The notes under the pieces are model-generated. The model searched no databases and was not told the DNA's origin. It saw only the letters and a list, made by a program, of their open reading frames with translations. The translations under genes were made by a program, and so were the position numbers. A DNA stretch of 64,000 nt from Amyloporia xantha (taxonomy: Eukaryota > Basidiomycota > Agaricomycetes > Polyporales > Adustoporiaceae): assembly GCA_036971615.1 (NCBI GenBank), contig JAYKKR010000002.1, positions 2,356,001 through 2,420,000 on the forward strand, in the 5' to 3' direction. This document shows, one piece after another, positions 43,648-52,941 of the stretch (positions are counted from its first letter, which is position 1; each line of letters opens with the position of its first letter).

Positions 43648-44052
43648 GATGGATGGAGGGAGGGAAGGTGCGCGTACGTAAGAAAGACCGTGGAACTAAA
43701 GGGTATAGTACGGCGCCCAAGAGATCCCCTAGTGGTTCGCAATTCACGTAGGACCCAATACAGCTTTTGACTATTATGCTGCAGGAATCTGCGCTACGCG
43801 TTGGTTACCCAACAAGAAACGCCCACTGAAGTGCAGTTTCTGAAAGCTCGTTCCACTAGTGGTGGCGATGTGTCTACTATCTACTTATGGCTTTCTGGAG
43901 ATGGCGTCACGAGCACCGGGTCCCCGCCTATTCCACAGTAAAGGTATTCTACGACGTGTAGTAGAGGTGCGCACCACCCAACCTATTGGAAGTGAAAGGG
44001 ATATAAGAGTTCGTTTGGTGAACGCCGGCAGCGATGGGGAGTTTCGACCTAA
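43648..44052 (-). other. gypsy-2 leader with self-primer binding site
   Basis: Untranslated leader between LTR and gag, matching the gypsy-1 leader. The primer-binding site (44040-44050, reverse complement of the 11 nt at 44232-44242) lies two bases from the LTR. Confidence 0.75.
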
Positions 44053-44625
44053 TGTCGCGACTTAGAGTCAAGCGACAGGGGAAGAACAAACCTAAAAGGC
44101 TGAGGGCGTTCGACTAGGTCTTACCGAAGCGATGACGAGCTATGCTCAAGTCTAAGGCTAGGGACAAGATAAAATAGAACGTAAGTACAAGTAAGTAAGT
44201 ACAAGCGGGGCTTGGCTTACCTAGGGACAAGAGGTCGAAACTGAAGTCCCCAGGCAGAGGCGTGCTACCTTATATACTACAGGAGTTCAGGGCAGGCTAT
44301 CTACATGGTCCGTGCGCAGGTGGTCTGTGCGCAGCCTGAGTAAGCAGGCTATGAGTCATAAGTGATGTCGTGAGCGGAGCCCGGCGGGGCCCGAGGTCGG
44401 CCGGCACCGTGCTTAAGTAAACGTCCGGAAAGGGAAGGCGGGACGGAGTCCGTGGGAAGGGAACATGTGACCTGTAATGGTCGACGCGTCTAAGTCCATG
44501 AACAAGGAGCTTGCGATGTGTAGAGTAGAATGGCCGTTCGAATAAGAGGGGAAAATAACGATGAGTAAAAGGAGAAAATCGTCCGTATATAGAAAGGAAG
44601 AAACGTTCGATGTCAACTCGTGACA
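44053..44625 (-). repeat. 5' LTR of gypsy-2
   Basis: 573 bp, same ends as the gypsy-1 LTRs (TGTCACGAG ... CGCGACA on the minus strand), with scattered substitutions and small indels. It abuts the last bases of the copia-2 5' LTR. The other gypsy-2 LTR is absent from the window. Confidence 0.92.
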
Positions 44626-44643
44626 GTTCGTACCTCGCTTAGA

Positions 44644-44656
44644 GGTTATGAGCCCC
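44644..44656 (+). other. Primer-binding site of copia-2, overlapping the start codon
   Basis: GGTTATGAGCCCC is complementary to the anticodon arm of initiator tRNA-Met. The ATG inside it (44648-44650) is the first codon of gag-pol. Confidence 0.75.
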
Positions 44657-47600
44657 GCCATCGCTTACGAGTTCCAGCTCAATCCGAGCGAGACGACAGC
44701 CAGCCGCATCCCGAAGTTGAACGAGGACGGCTCAAACTGGATCCTATACAAGGAACAGTTTCGCGCGGCTGTCTCCGCCAAGGGATTGGTGCGGTTCCTC
44801 GAAGGACGCGATAAAACCCCGGTTCCGCCATCAGCACCAGGAGTAGACTCCGATGCCGACGAGAAATACGAGACCGCGAATGACGTATGGGTTGCGAAGC
44901 ATCAGTCCATTCGGACAATGCTCTTTCAAACCCTCCCAGAATCCCTCAAGCTTCGGATAGCCTCCCTTCAGAAAGCCTCCGAAGCTTGGAAAGTGGTTGT
45001 TGATGAATATGACAACCAAGGGGAGTTTGTTCAGGTTGAACTTCTTCGCGAGATGCATGGACTGCGATGCGAGGAAGACACCGACCCTCGCCCAACCCTC
45101 AACCGACTCGAAAGGCTTCGGTCGGAGTATGCCACAGCGGGCGGTCAGCTCGGCGACAACGAATACAAGGCAATTATATTGTCTTGTCTCCCGCTATCAT
45201 ACCGAGGTGTTGTACGCACGATCATTACCTCTGCCCGTATCGCCACTCTCTCACAGACTGCCGCCACACCCACGGTGACACCTTCCCCTGGCCTCACTCC
45301 GGCCGAGCTCATGCGACAGATCCACATGATCGCGCGTGACGAGTTTGCGCTGAGTGAGACGAAATCAGGCAATGACGCAGCACTCTTTGCAAACAATGCC
45401 CTGAAGTGCTCAAACTGTGGGAAGTCTGGACATTTGAAGCCGGACTGTTGGAGTAAAGGGGGAGGAAAAGAGGGACAAGGGCCCAGAAGCAAGGCAAGGA
45501 AGGCCAAGGGACAGAGTGAGAGTGCAGGGGGAGAGACTGCGCAGATCGCGTCAGCCGACACTGGAAACACCTTCGCGTTTGCAGTGGCAACCGATTTTGC
45601 AAAAGCGTCACGCCAAAACTTCCCTACACTCACCCGCCTTCTCGATTCAGGAGCTAGCCGTCACTTTGACCCTCGGCGAGAGAATTTTGTTACTTTCCGG
45701 GACATCACACCCAAACCAATCACCTCCGCGGACGGCCGTGTCTTCCATGCGACAGGTGAAGGCGACGTACAGGTGACTACTACCCATAATGGAAAGACCA
45801 CCCAATTTGTGCTGCGTGACGTTCTCTATGCCCCTTCCATGCCCCACGCTCTTATCTCCATCAGCCGAGCAGCGAGTGCAGGACTTAGTATCCGCTTCGA
45901 GTGTGATGGCTGCCATGTCATTGCCCCGGGTGGTCACACACTCTTCATCGTTCCTGAGAAAAATGGGCTGTATCCACTCACTCACCCGAGGACAGACTCA
46001 CCATCGAAAACAGAGAGTGCGCTAGCTGCCAACACGACCCTCACCCTGTCCGAATTGCACCGGCGGATGGGCCATGCCTATGCCCCAGCCCTCAAGACGA
46101 TGGTCGAGAAAGGCATCATTGCCGGCATCGATCTCGAGGACACCACAATGACAGTGTTTTGCGAGCCATGCGCAAAGGCGAAACAGACACGCGAGCCGTT
46201 TCCGAAGACACGTTCGAGCCCGCAAGCCACACACTACGGACAACGCGTTCACACCGACGTCTGGGGGAAGGCACCCGTGCGCACTCCAGGAGGTAAAGAG
46301 TATTACATACTCTTCCTGGATGACTTCTCAGACGAGGCCATGGTACGCCTGATGACTAAAAAGAGCGAGGCGTTGTCACACTATATTGCGTACAATGCAT
46401 GGAGCAAGGCCCAGCGTGGAGTTAAAGCAGTAAAAGAGCTGCAGAGCGATCGTGGCGGTGAGTACCTCAGCGCCGAGTTCACCACTTACCTCGAGAAAGA
46501 GGGCACTGTCCGCCGCCTCACTGCGCACGACTCCCCGCAGCAGAACGGCAAGGCCGAGCGCCTCAATCGCACGGTGATGGAACACACGCGTGCAATCCTC
46601 GAGGATGCCCGCCTGCCAAAGACGCTATGGGGTGAAGCCGTCATGCACGTTGTATGGCTGCGCAACCGAACGACAACGGCGAACACGCCCGGTTCTACTC
46701 CGCACGAACGCGCGACGGGAGACAGGCCAAATCTGGCCAACCTCCCTCGCTTCGGCTGCACGGTGTGGGTACACCAAGACGCGGTGTCCAAGCTCGACGC
46801 CAAATCGCGCCAAGGCCGCTGGGTCGGGTTCGACGCGCAGAGCAAGGCGCACCGCGTCTACTGGCCGGATCGGCACATGGTCTCTGTCGAACGCGACGTG
46901 CACTTTGTGCACGACCCACCGGCGTCAGCACCCGTGGACGTTCGCATTCCGGCTGAGGGGGAGCACGCGCCTACGATCAGCCAAAACGCGAACGCGCCAG
47001 CCCCTTCGCAGCCCGAGACCAAGCTCGAGACTGCACGCAGCCCTGATCTCACACCTATGCCGGTCCCTGCTCCCTATCCTGCCGCGCCGCCACCCTCTCC
47101 ACCTGCCGTGCCCGTGCCGCACCCTTCAACCGACATGAAATCGAGTGTCGAGCCGCGTCGGAGCCTGCGCATTCGGGAGTTGAACACGAGGCAGGCAATG
47201 GCTGGAGACCAAGGCTGTGGAACTGAACACGCAGCGTGTGTAGAGGCAGAGACCGATCGAAAGCCCGAGTTGGGAGACGTCACGGAAGACGCCAACGGCG
47301 AGACTGTCTACGCCCTAGCGGCTATGGTCGGCGACGCGCCGACATATCGCGAGGCGATGGCAGGGCCAGAGCGGGAGGAGTGGCGGGAGGCGATGAGGGA
47401 GGAGCTGGCGAGGATCGAGGCGATGGGTACGTACGAGCTGATCAGGAAGCCAGAGGGGGCGAATGTCGTCGGGAGCGTGTGGGTACTGCGGAAGAAACGA
47501 GATGAGAACAACGAGGTAACAAAGTTCAAAGCTCGATTGTGCGCGCAAGGCTTCTCGCAGGTCCATGGCATTGACTTTGACGAAACGACTGCGCCGACAG

Positions 47601-48883
47601 CACGTCTCGCGTCACTTCGCCTCGTGCTCGCACTTGCCGCTGCGAACGACTGGGAGATCCACCAGATCGATTTTAAGAATGCATACTTAAATGGCGATCT
47701 CGACGAAACGATCTACATGCGCCAGCCACCTGGATTCGAGGCTCCCGGACATGAGGACTGGATCTGGCGGCTCCTAAAAGCTCTCTATGGACTCAAGCAG
47801 GCCGGCCATCTATGGTATCTGAAGGTCTGCGAGTTGTTCGCGGAGATCGGTCTCACGCGAAGCAAGCACGATCTCGGTGTGTTCTTCCTATTCCTCCCTG
47901 GTACTATTATCATTATCGTCATACATGTTGACGACTGTACGCTGGTCACCAATTCAAAGCGCATTATGGACGACTTGAAAAAGCAGCTAGCAGCTCGTTT
48001 CGAGATAGTAGATCTCGGCAAAGCACGCTGGTTGCTCGGCTTCGAAATCCACCGCAATCGCGCCGCCCGCACTATCTCGCTGTCCCAGGCATCTTACATC
48101 GACACGGTTCTTGACCGTTTCCACATGACCGACGCATACACACTCACGATACCCATGGACCCACATGTTACTCTCCATGGCATAGACATGACGGACGACG
48201 ATCGCCGCGAAATGGCCCGCAAGCCGTATCTACGCCTTGTCGGGAGTCTGATGTACGCGGCTATTGGCACACGACCAGACATTGCATTTGCTGTGTCTAC
48301 ACTTGCACAGTTCATGTCTAACCCTGCTTCTGTTCACTGGGAAGCTGCAAAACGTGTACTCCGCTACCTCAAAGGCACTCGTGACCTACGCCTCACTTTC
48401 GGACTATCAACAGATGGCATGATTGGATACTCAGATGCTGACTGGGCTTCGCAACCTCATCGTCACTCAATCTCAGGTCACATCTTCCTGTTCACAGGGG
48501 GAGCTATCAGTTGGAGCTCACGAAAACAACCTATCATTGCTCTGTCCTCTACAGAATCCGAATACATTGCTGCCTCCGACACGACTCGAGAGTTACTGTG
48601 GCTTCGAGCATTATTCGGTGAACTCACTACTCCGCTCGCTGATGCATCCCCTCTCCTTTTGGACAATCAAAGTGCCATCACAATTGCCAACAATGGGCTT
48701 CTCAATGCTCGCACAAAACATATCGACATCCGTTATCACTTCATCCGTGAAGTCATCGACTCCGGACGGGCAGTGCTTACATATTGCCCGACGAACGATA
48801 TGGTGGCAGATCTTCTCACGAAGGCCCTCGCGCGACGCAAGGTGGAGAGGTTTGCAGGTTTGATGGGGCTTCGCCAGGCTTGA
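44648..48883 (+). CDS. gag-pol: copia-2 Gag-Pol polyprotein, intact
   Basis: 1,411 codons without interruption. Gag (residues about 20-230; LNEDGSNWILYKEQF) leads to a CCHC zinc knuckle (CSNCGKSGHLKPDC, about residue 254), aspartic protease (LLDSGAS, about 332), integrase (HHCC region about 470-515; VHTDVWG about 536; DRGGEY about 603; HDSPQQNGKAE about 625-640), a Pro-rich linker, RT (KARLCAQGF about 960; HVDD about 1095) and RNase H (DADWAS about 1263; STESEYIA about 1300). Single-frame gag-pol is usual for fungal Ty1/copia. The only upstream ATG lies in the primer-binding site, and the Gag domain begins about 24 residues later, so that start is likely the real one. Confidence 0.95.
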   Translation: MSPAIAYEFQLNPSETTASRIPKLNEDGSNWILYKEQFRAAVSAKGLVRFLEGRDKTPVPPSAPGVDSDADEKYETANDVWVAKHQSIRTMLFQTLPESLKLRIASLQKASEAWKVVVDEYDNQGEFVQVELLREMHGLRCEEDTDPRPTLNRLERLRSEYATAGGQLGDNEYKAIILSCLPLSYRGVVRTIITSARIATLSQTAATPTVTPSPGLTPAELMRQIHMIARDEFALSETKSGNDAALFANNALKCSNCGKSGHLKPDCWSKGGGKEGQGPRSKARKAKGQSESAGGETAQIASADTGNTFAFAVATDFAKASRQNFPTLTRLLDSGASRHFDPRRENFVTFRDITPKPITSADGRVFHATGEGDVQVTTTHNGKTTQFVLRDVLYAPSMPHALISISRAASAGLSIRFECDGCHVIAPGGHTLFIVPEKNGLYPLTHPRTDSPSKTESALAANTTLTLSELHRRMGHAYAPALKTMVEKGIIAGIDLEDTTMTVFCEPCAKAKQTREPFPKTRSSPQATHYGQRVHTDVWGKAPVRTPGGKEYYILFLDDFSDEAMVRLMTKKSEALSHYIAYNAWSKAQRGVKAVKELQSDRGGEYLSAEFTTYLEKEGTVRRLTAHDSPQQNGKAERLNRTVMEHTRAILEDARLPKTLWGEAVMHVVWLRNRTTTANTPGSTPHERATGDRPNLANLPRFGCTVWVHQDAVSKLDAKSRQGRWVGFDAQSKAHRVYWPDRHMVSVERDVHFVHDPPASAPVDVRIPAEGEHAPTISQNANAPAPSQPETKLETARSPDLTPMPVPAPYPAAPPPSPPAVPVPHPSTDMKSSVEPRRSLRIRELNTRQAMAGDQGCGTEHAACVEAETDRKPELGDVTEDANGETVYALAAMVGDAPTYREAMAGPEREEWREAMREELARIEAMGTYELIRKPEGANVVGSVWVLRKKRDENNEVTKFKARLCAQGFSQVHGIDFDETTAPTARLASLRLVLALAAANDWEIHQIDFKNAYLNGDLDETIYMRQPPGFEAPGHEDWIWRLLKALYGLKQAGHLWYLKVCELFAEIGLTRSKHDLGVFFLFLPGTIIIIVIHVDDCTLVTNSKRIMDDLKKQLAARFEIVDLGKARWLLGFEIHRNRAARTISLSQASYIDTVLDRFHMTDAYTLTIPMDPHVTLHGIDMTDDDRREMARKPYLRLVGSLMYAAIGTRPDIAFAVSTLAQFMSNPASVHWEAAKRVLRYLKGTRDLRLTFGLSTDGMIGYSDADWASQPHRHSISGHIFLFTGGAISWSSRKQPIIALSSTESEYIAASDTTRELLWLRALFGELTTPLADASPLLLDNQSAITIANNGLLNARTKHIDIRYHFIREVIDSGRAVLTYCPTNDMVADLLTKALARRKVERFAGLMGLRQA

Positions 48884-48890
48884 GGGGGAG
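48884..48890 (+). other. Polypurine tract of copia-2
   Basis: GGGGGAG directly between the gag-pol stop and the TGTTAAAGG start of the 3' LTR. Confidence 0.75.
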
Positions 48891-49235
48891 TGTTAAAGGC
48901 CAAGCGCTGCGACGCCCGACGATAGCCTCGTGCTATCGCAATCGACGCGCCGACGCGTGTTCCTGACCTATGCATGACTCGATTAATTATCATAAAATCT
49001 TCATCTCATCGATTACTCACCGTACTCTTATACGATACGCACGTAGACACGAGCTTCAGTTGCTCGTTTTATCCCCGCAACTGAAGCCGTGAGTACTCAG
49101 ATATTTCGTAACCTAAAGCCTGTGTATTGACCTACTGTATAGTCATTTACTTTAGGTATCTAATACAGAGTTGCTCGTTTTATCCCCGCAACTGAAGCCT
49201 CATTTACTTTAGACGTCGTTCGTACCTCGCTTAGA
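48891..49235 (+). repeat. 3' LTR of copia-2, with duplicated hairpin
   Basis: 345 bp. It holds a perfect 10-bp hairpin (CTTCAGTTGC at 49054-49063 with GCAACTGAAG at 49077-49086); a second copy of most of it lies at 49170-49199. CATTTACTTTAG also occurs twice (49145, 49201). The end is not the usual CA: the shared sequence stops at ...CGCTTA(GA), so the last two bases are uncertain. Confidence 0.75.
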
Positions 49236-49902
49236 TCCCTCCCTTCCGATTACGATAACGGGGAATATCCTGATCGTGGACAAATGCATGGAAGTGAGAC
49301 CCATCGATGGCTGCCCGTACATGATTGAAGAATGGATAGAGTTTGGGATTGTTTTTGATTTCAGCGGGAGTGGAGTTTTTAGGAAGTTGCACGTATGTCG
49401 TATAAAATGATTGAGACACAAGCAAATTGAGAATACAGTGTATGGCCCTAGTAAAATCTGTCAGGTCAATACCAGTAGTACCGACAGTACACACTCACTT
49501 GGAGATGGTGTCAGGGCTGTGTTGAAAACGCTCCTGTAGATCTTCATTGCTACATCCTCTCCGAGCGAAGTAGAGAAATATGCCAAGTTTCTCATCTGCG
49601 TTAATGTACCTGCTGTCACAAAGACCGCATCGGGTTTGCAAATCACGTAGCAAGTGTTGAAAGGTACCCTTGGACATCCCAAATTGACGCCAGAAGCGTT
49701 TCGGATGTCCGCGCCAGAGCTCGTCCATCCATTTGCGGCCTGTCTGCTCAGAATCGTGCATCGGAATTGGCTCTGCCCTCTCCATAAGGAGGTTCATGGC
49801 TACCACTGCTCCAGATACAGCTGCCAAGACAGCGAGCGCACTTCTGCGCTTTTGAGCCGCGGCTCGTAACACTTTGTTCTTGGCCGATTTCGTCGCAACC
49901 AT
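49236..49902 (-). pseudogene. PIF/Harbinger-like transposase, truncated by copia-2
   Basis: Begins MVATKSAKNKVL at 49902. The first part (to 49495) ends ERFQHSPDTISK; the second resumes near 49480 and reads ...AAIDGSHFHAFV...RYRNRKGG, which contains the first catalytic Asp of the DDE_4 (Harbinger) fold. It stops at the copia-2 LTR, so the remaining catalytic residues are lost. An intron is expected near 49455-49495, but the only GTGAGT donor leaves the second exon out of frame, suggesting decay at the donor. Confidence 0.75.
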
Positions 49903-50109
49903 TGGGGCTGAAATGTGCCGTCTCGCACTGCAGTGAGGGACTCAAAGGGCGCGCGGCGGCATGTGACTACATGTGACTACGTGTGACTAATGGGTGACCA
50001 CGCTCTCATGTTCGGCCTTGGCCTTGCTTTGTTTGGAAGGCAAGGCCAAGGCCAAGGCCAGGCGCCGTTGCCGAAGAGGCCCTTATCCACAGAGGGAGTT
50101 ACATCCCAG
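49903..50109. other. Upstream of the Harbinger gene: short repeats and a 14-bp hairpin
   Basis: Three copies of a CATGTGACTA-like decamer lie at 49960-49989. A perfect 14-bp inverted repeat (GGCCTTGGCCTTGC, 50014-50027 with 50040-50053) may belong to a Harbinger end or to gypsy-3. Confidence 0.5.
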
Positions 50110-50149
50110 GTAACGTCCACGATGAGACGTGGACCCACCGCTCAGGTCA

Positions 50150-50574
50150 ATGAGTAATACTTAGGCGTGCGACCAGCGCTGCCCGCGGCGGTGTGAAGGG
50201 ATGTCGGAGACCGGCCCCCTGGGGTCAGTTCTCGTCCATCCGTTCAACCGGACCCGCTTCAGTGGGATCTCCCTGAAGTGGGTTTTGTGGGCCCAGAGGG
50301 GTTACCTCTGGAGCCCCGACGGCGTTGCCACCATCGACGACCTGGGGGGTGTCGCGCGAATAGAGGAAACACAGACGCAAAGGGGTACTCAGAGAGCAGA
50401 TATACTCCTAGGAACTCAGGAGGGAGAGTAGGCGCCAAAACAGCTAACCCGACACATACACCGACACCTAAACCGAAGGCTACTCATAGCACGGATTAAG
50501 GATAGATACAGGCAGAGACCACAGCTATGTACGACGTATGGGCGCCTAAATCACGTGATCTGTGCGTCCGAGCA
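50150..50574 (-). repeat. Candidate 3' LTR of gypsy-3
   Basis: On the minus strand the extra ORF stop is followed by a purine run (AGAGGGAG) and TGCTCGG, a plausible polypurine tract and LTR start at about 50574. The end is not defined and no second copy is present, so this is tentative. Confidence 0.3.
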
Positions 50575-50580
50575 CTCCCT

Positions 50581-52704
50581 CTAACAGGGGGGCGCAGGTG
50601 GCGCGTTTCCGGGCAGCCCGCCCAGGAGCTGCCCCAGTGGGGTGACCGTAGCGGTCGATTCGCTCTCCAGCGAACTGGGAGCCAAAGGAAACAGAGATTC
50701 ATCCTCCGCCTCGCGACCTTCGAGGAGGTTGCGAGAACGGCGGAAGAAGTTCTCGAGATACCTGACCCGCGACGGGTGGATACCTCGATCTGCGTACCAA
50801 TACGCAACGTCCGAGAGCATTGCGTTGGCACCGCTGGTCGGTACGGGGCGGGGCAACTCCGTTGCCCCAACCGGGTACCCACCGACGTGGAGAATGTGCG
50901 CGTACAGTCCTCTTATCGAGAACAGTCGCTCAGTGACGGAGACCCAATGTCCCCGCCCTGCACCCGTCGGTGCTAGCTGACGAGCTAGCACCCACGCAAG
51001 GACGTCCTCGCGCCTGGGGAGGCCGGAGGGCGTTCTTCGAACGGCTGGTGGGATCCGTTCCCGGTTCTGCATGTACCAGGCGAACCAGTCGTCAACCGAC
51101 GAGTCGCGCCTTGGTTGTGTCAGGCGAGGAGTGGCCTTCGGCTTCTTCAAGGGCCCCTGCGTTGTCTGCGAATGAGTCGACCCCTCAACGGAGTCGGCCT
51201 TTTGTTTCGACCGTCCAACCTCAGTCGACCCTTGCGGGTTGGCTGGGGTGGGAGAGGCCGGTCCCGCAACCGGTGGAGGGTTGCGAGTCGGGTCACGCCA
51301 TCCGGTGAGGAGGGCGTGCATCTCTTCAACTGCGCCAAGGCAGGGATCCTCGTTCATTTGCAGAATGAGGTCCCGAATCCTGGCGCGCGCTCCGCCATTC
51401 ATGACGGATGCTTCCCTCATCAGGTGTGACGCGTCCTGGCGAGAACGCGGCACAAATCCTGACCAGGGCCCCACTAGGAACGGATTTGTGTTCCTAGGGA
51501 GCGGGAACCCCGCCGGCCACCCTGTGGGCGCCGGGGACTCCCCGTGCATCGTGTCGGATGCTCGCGGCATGCGACGAGCACCCGACGCTGCCGACGTCCC
51601 CGCTTGGGAGGCGTTGGGCAGCCCACGGGTCGAGACACGGTGCCGCGCTCTGTCGAGGCGGCGGCGTTCCTCGCCGTGGTTCACCTTGGACTCCTCCTCC
51701 TCCCAGTCGTCAAGGTCGTCCTCATCGTAGATGTCGGTCGGCCGACTTTGCGTCGAACGACCTGCCTGAGCTGCCCCATGCGCGAGCAGCTCAGTGTTCT
51801 GAGGTTGGGGCTGCGTCCTGGACGCAGCCTTCGCCTTACCGGCGGGTCGCGCTCCCGTTGGGGGCGGCGATCCTCTCGGTACTTCAGGAGCAACCTCGGC
51901 GACTGCTGTCGCCGCATTGCGTTGCTCCTGGGTCAAGCGGTCCAACTGCTCGCGAGCTTCCTCTCGCTCGCGGCGGTACCGCTTGGCGAGAGCCTCGGAG
52001 GCCTTCAGCTCGCTCTCCATTCGCAAGCCGAAGTCCCGAGCGTCGTCTCGCTCCTCTAGGATGCGCTCTCGCTGATGGCGCAACGCGTTTGCATCGTTAA
52101 ATGCATCACGCTGTTGGTCCGACAGCGATTGCACCTGCAGCCTCAGGTCCGCTACGACCTGGGCCAGGTCCCCACCCCCTCCTGCATTTGGCAGGCCCAG
52201 GTGCGCTCGGAGTAGGCTGCACAAGCCCTCCAAGGTCGCACCATGGGTGTGCGCAAATAGCGGCTCCTGGGCGCGTCCCTGCTCATAATGGGCGAGGAAG
52301 TGCGCGCAGATGTCGCAACCGTGGTTGTGGACGAGCAAAAGCCTGTCCACACCGGGGAGATCCACTGCTGGGAAGGCAGTGAGAATAAACCCAGGCCAGT
52401 TAATGAGGTTAACTGGGCCGGGCGGACAGTGCGTGAGAGGCACTGTCCATGTTGGACGGCGACGCGTTGTCCACACCCTGAAGGCGTGTGGACAGCGCGT
52501 TGCGCCCGTAAGTCTTCTTCGGTGAGCTGCGTCGAGGACGCGCTTACCTGGGCGGTCGGTGGCGGGGCGGAATATGGCGGCGGCGGTGGCAGCGTTGGAT
52601 GCGGCGACGGAGGCGGGGATCCAGCCAGTGAGGGTGGGTCCTCGGCCATCCTTTCTTGCGGCATGGTGTAGTGAGAGAGGCGGTAGCAGGTACCGACAGC
52701 TCAT
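50581..52704 (-). CDS. Extra ORF downstream of gypsy-3 pol (coiled-coil protein)
   Basis: 707 codons on the same strand as gag-pol, starting MSCRYLLPPL about 240 bp after the pol stop. The N-terminal half has HNHGCDICAHFLAH (about residue 149, a Cys/His-rich patch) and a coiled coil (about 195-275: LRLQVQSLSDQQ..., RKR/E-rich). The middle is Arg/Pro-rich and disordered. The C-terminal 150 residues look globular (DDWFAWYM, AYWYADRGI, RYLENFFRRSRN). I recognise no known domain. It has no transmembrane segment, so an envelope-like role is unlikely. It carries the same hairpin density as the pol genes. Confidence 0.7.
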   Translation of the reverse strand: MSCRYLLPPLSLHHAARKDGRGPTLTGWIPASVAASNAATAAAIFRPATDRPGKRVLDAAHRRRLTGATRCPHAFRVWTTRRRPTWTVPLTHCPPGPVNLINWPGFILTAFPAVDLPGVDRLLLVHNHGCDICAHFLAHYEQGRAQEPLFAHTHGATLEGLCSLLRAHLGLPNAGGGGDLAQVVADLRLQVQSLSDQQRDAFNDANALRHQRERILEERDDARDFGLRMESELKASEALAKRYRREREEAREQLDRLTQEQRNAATAVAEVAPEVPRGSPPPTGARPAGKAKAASRTQPQPQNTELLAHGAAQAGRSTQSRPTDIYDEDDLDDWEEEESKVNHGEERRRLDRARHRVSTRGLPNASQAGTSAASGARRMPRASDTMHGESPAPTGWPAGFPLPRNTNPFLVGPWSGFVPRSRQDASHLMREASVMNGGARARIRDLILQMNEDPCLGAVEEMHALLTGWRDPTRNPPPVAGPASPTPANPQGSTEVGRSKQKADSVEGSTHSQTTQGPLKKPKATPRLTQPRRDSSVDDWFAWYMQNRERIPPAVRRTPSGLPRREDVLAWVLARQLAPTGAGRGHWVSVTERLFSIRGLYAHILHVGGYPVGATELPRPVPTSGANAMLSDVAYWYADRGIHPSRVRYLENFFRRSRNLLEGREAEDESLFPLAPSSLESESTATVTPLGQLLGGLPGNAPPAPPC

Positions 52705-52941
52705 TACAAGTGTTTCAATCGCCGCTTCGGAATCCGCCGGCGTCGATCCGCGCGCGCGGGATCTACCAGTTATGGTGATCCAGCGCTTGCGTCTTCAGGT
52801 ATTTCGACCAAGTCGAAATACCTGCTCCCAAGTACTGTCCGTCGCTCGGCGGCGGGCAGTACTTATTTCGTCTGTGTCCTTACACAGGCAAAATATCCCA
52901 TTACCCTACGTCAACTTAATTGTTGGCGTAGGTATTCATAG

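Larger units (their letters stand above)
44626..49235 (+). mobile_element. Ty1/copia retrotransposon with intact gag-pol (copia-2)
   Basis: Parts: ~18 bp of 5' LTR (44626-44643), primer-binding site, a single gag-pol ORF, polypurine tract and a 345-bp 3' LTR. The 18 bp at 44626-44643 are repeated at 49218-49235, which identifies the LTR ends. gypsy-2 inserted into the 5' LTR, and copia-2 itself inserted into a PIF/Harbinger-like gene. Without a 5' promoter this copy should be silent, although the coding sequence is whole. Confidence 0.92.

Noticed and set aside
46376..47505. Antisense and alternate-frame ORFs within copia-2 pol
   Set aside because: They are shadows of the intact 1,411-codon frame; GC-rich coding sequence opens other frames by chance.
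49460..49500. Clean intron in the Harbinger gene
   Set aside because: A GTGAGT donor and a CAG acceptor exist, but joining them puts the second exon out of frame, so I did not assert the splice.
50581..52704. Envelope gene for the extra gypsy-3 ORF
   Set aside because: No signal peptide or transmembrane segment and a clear cytosolic coiled-coil, Arg-rich composition.
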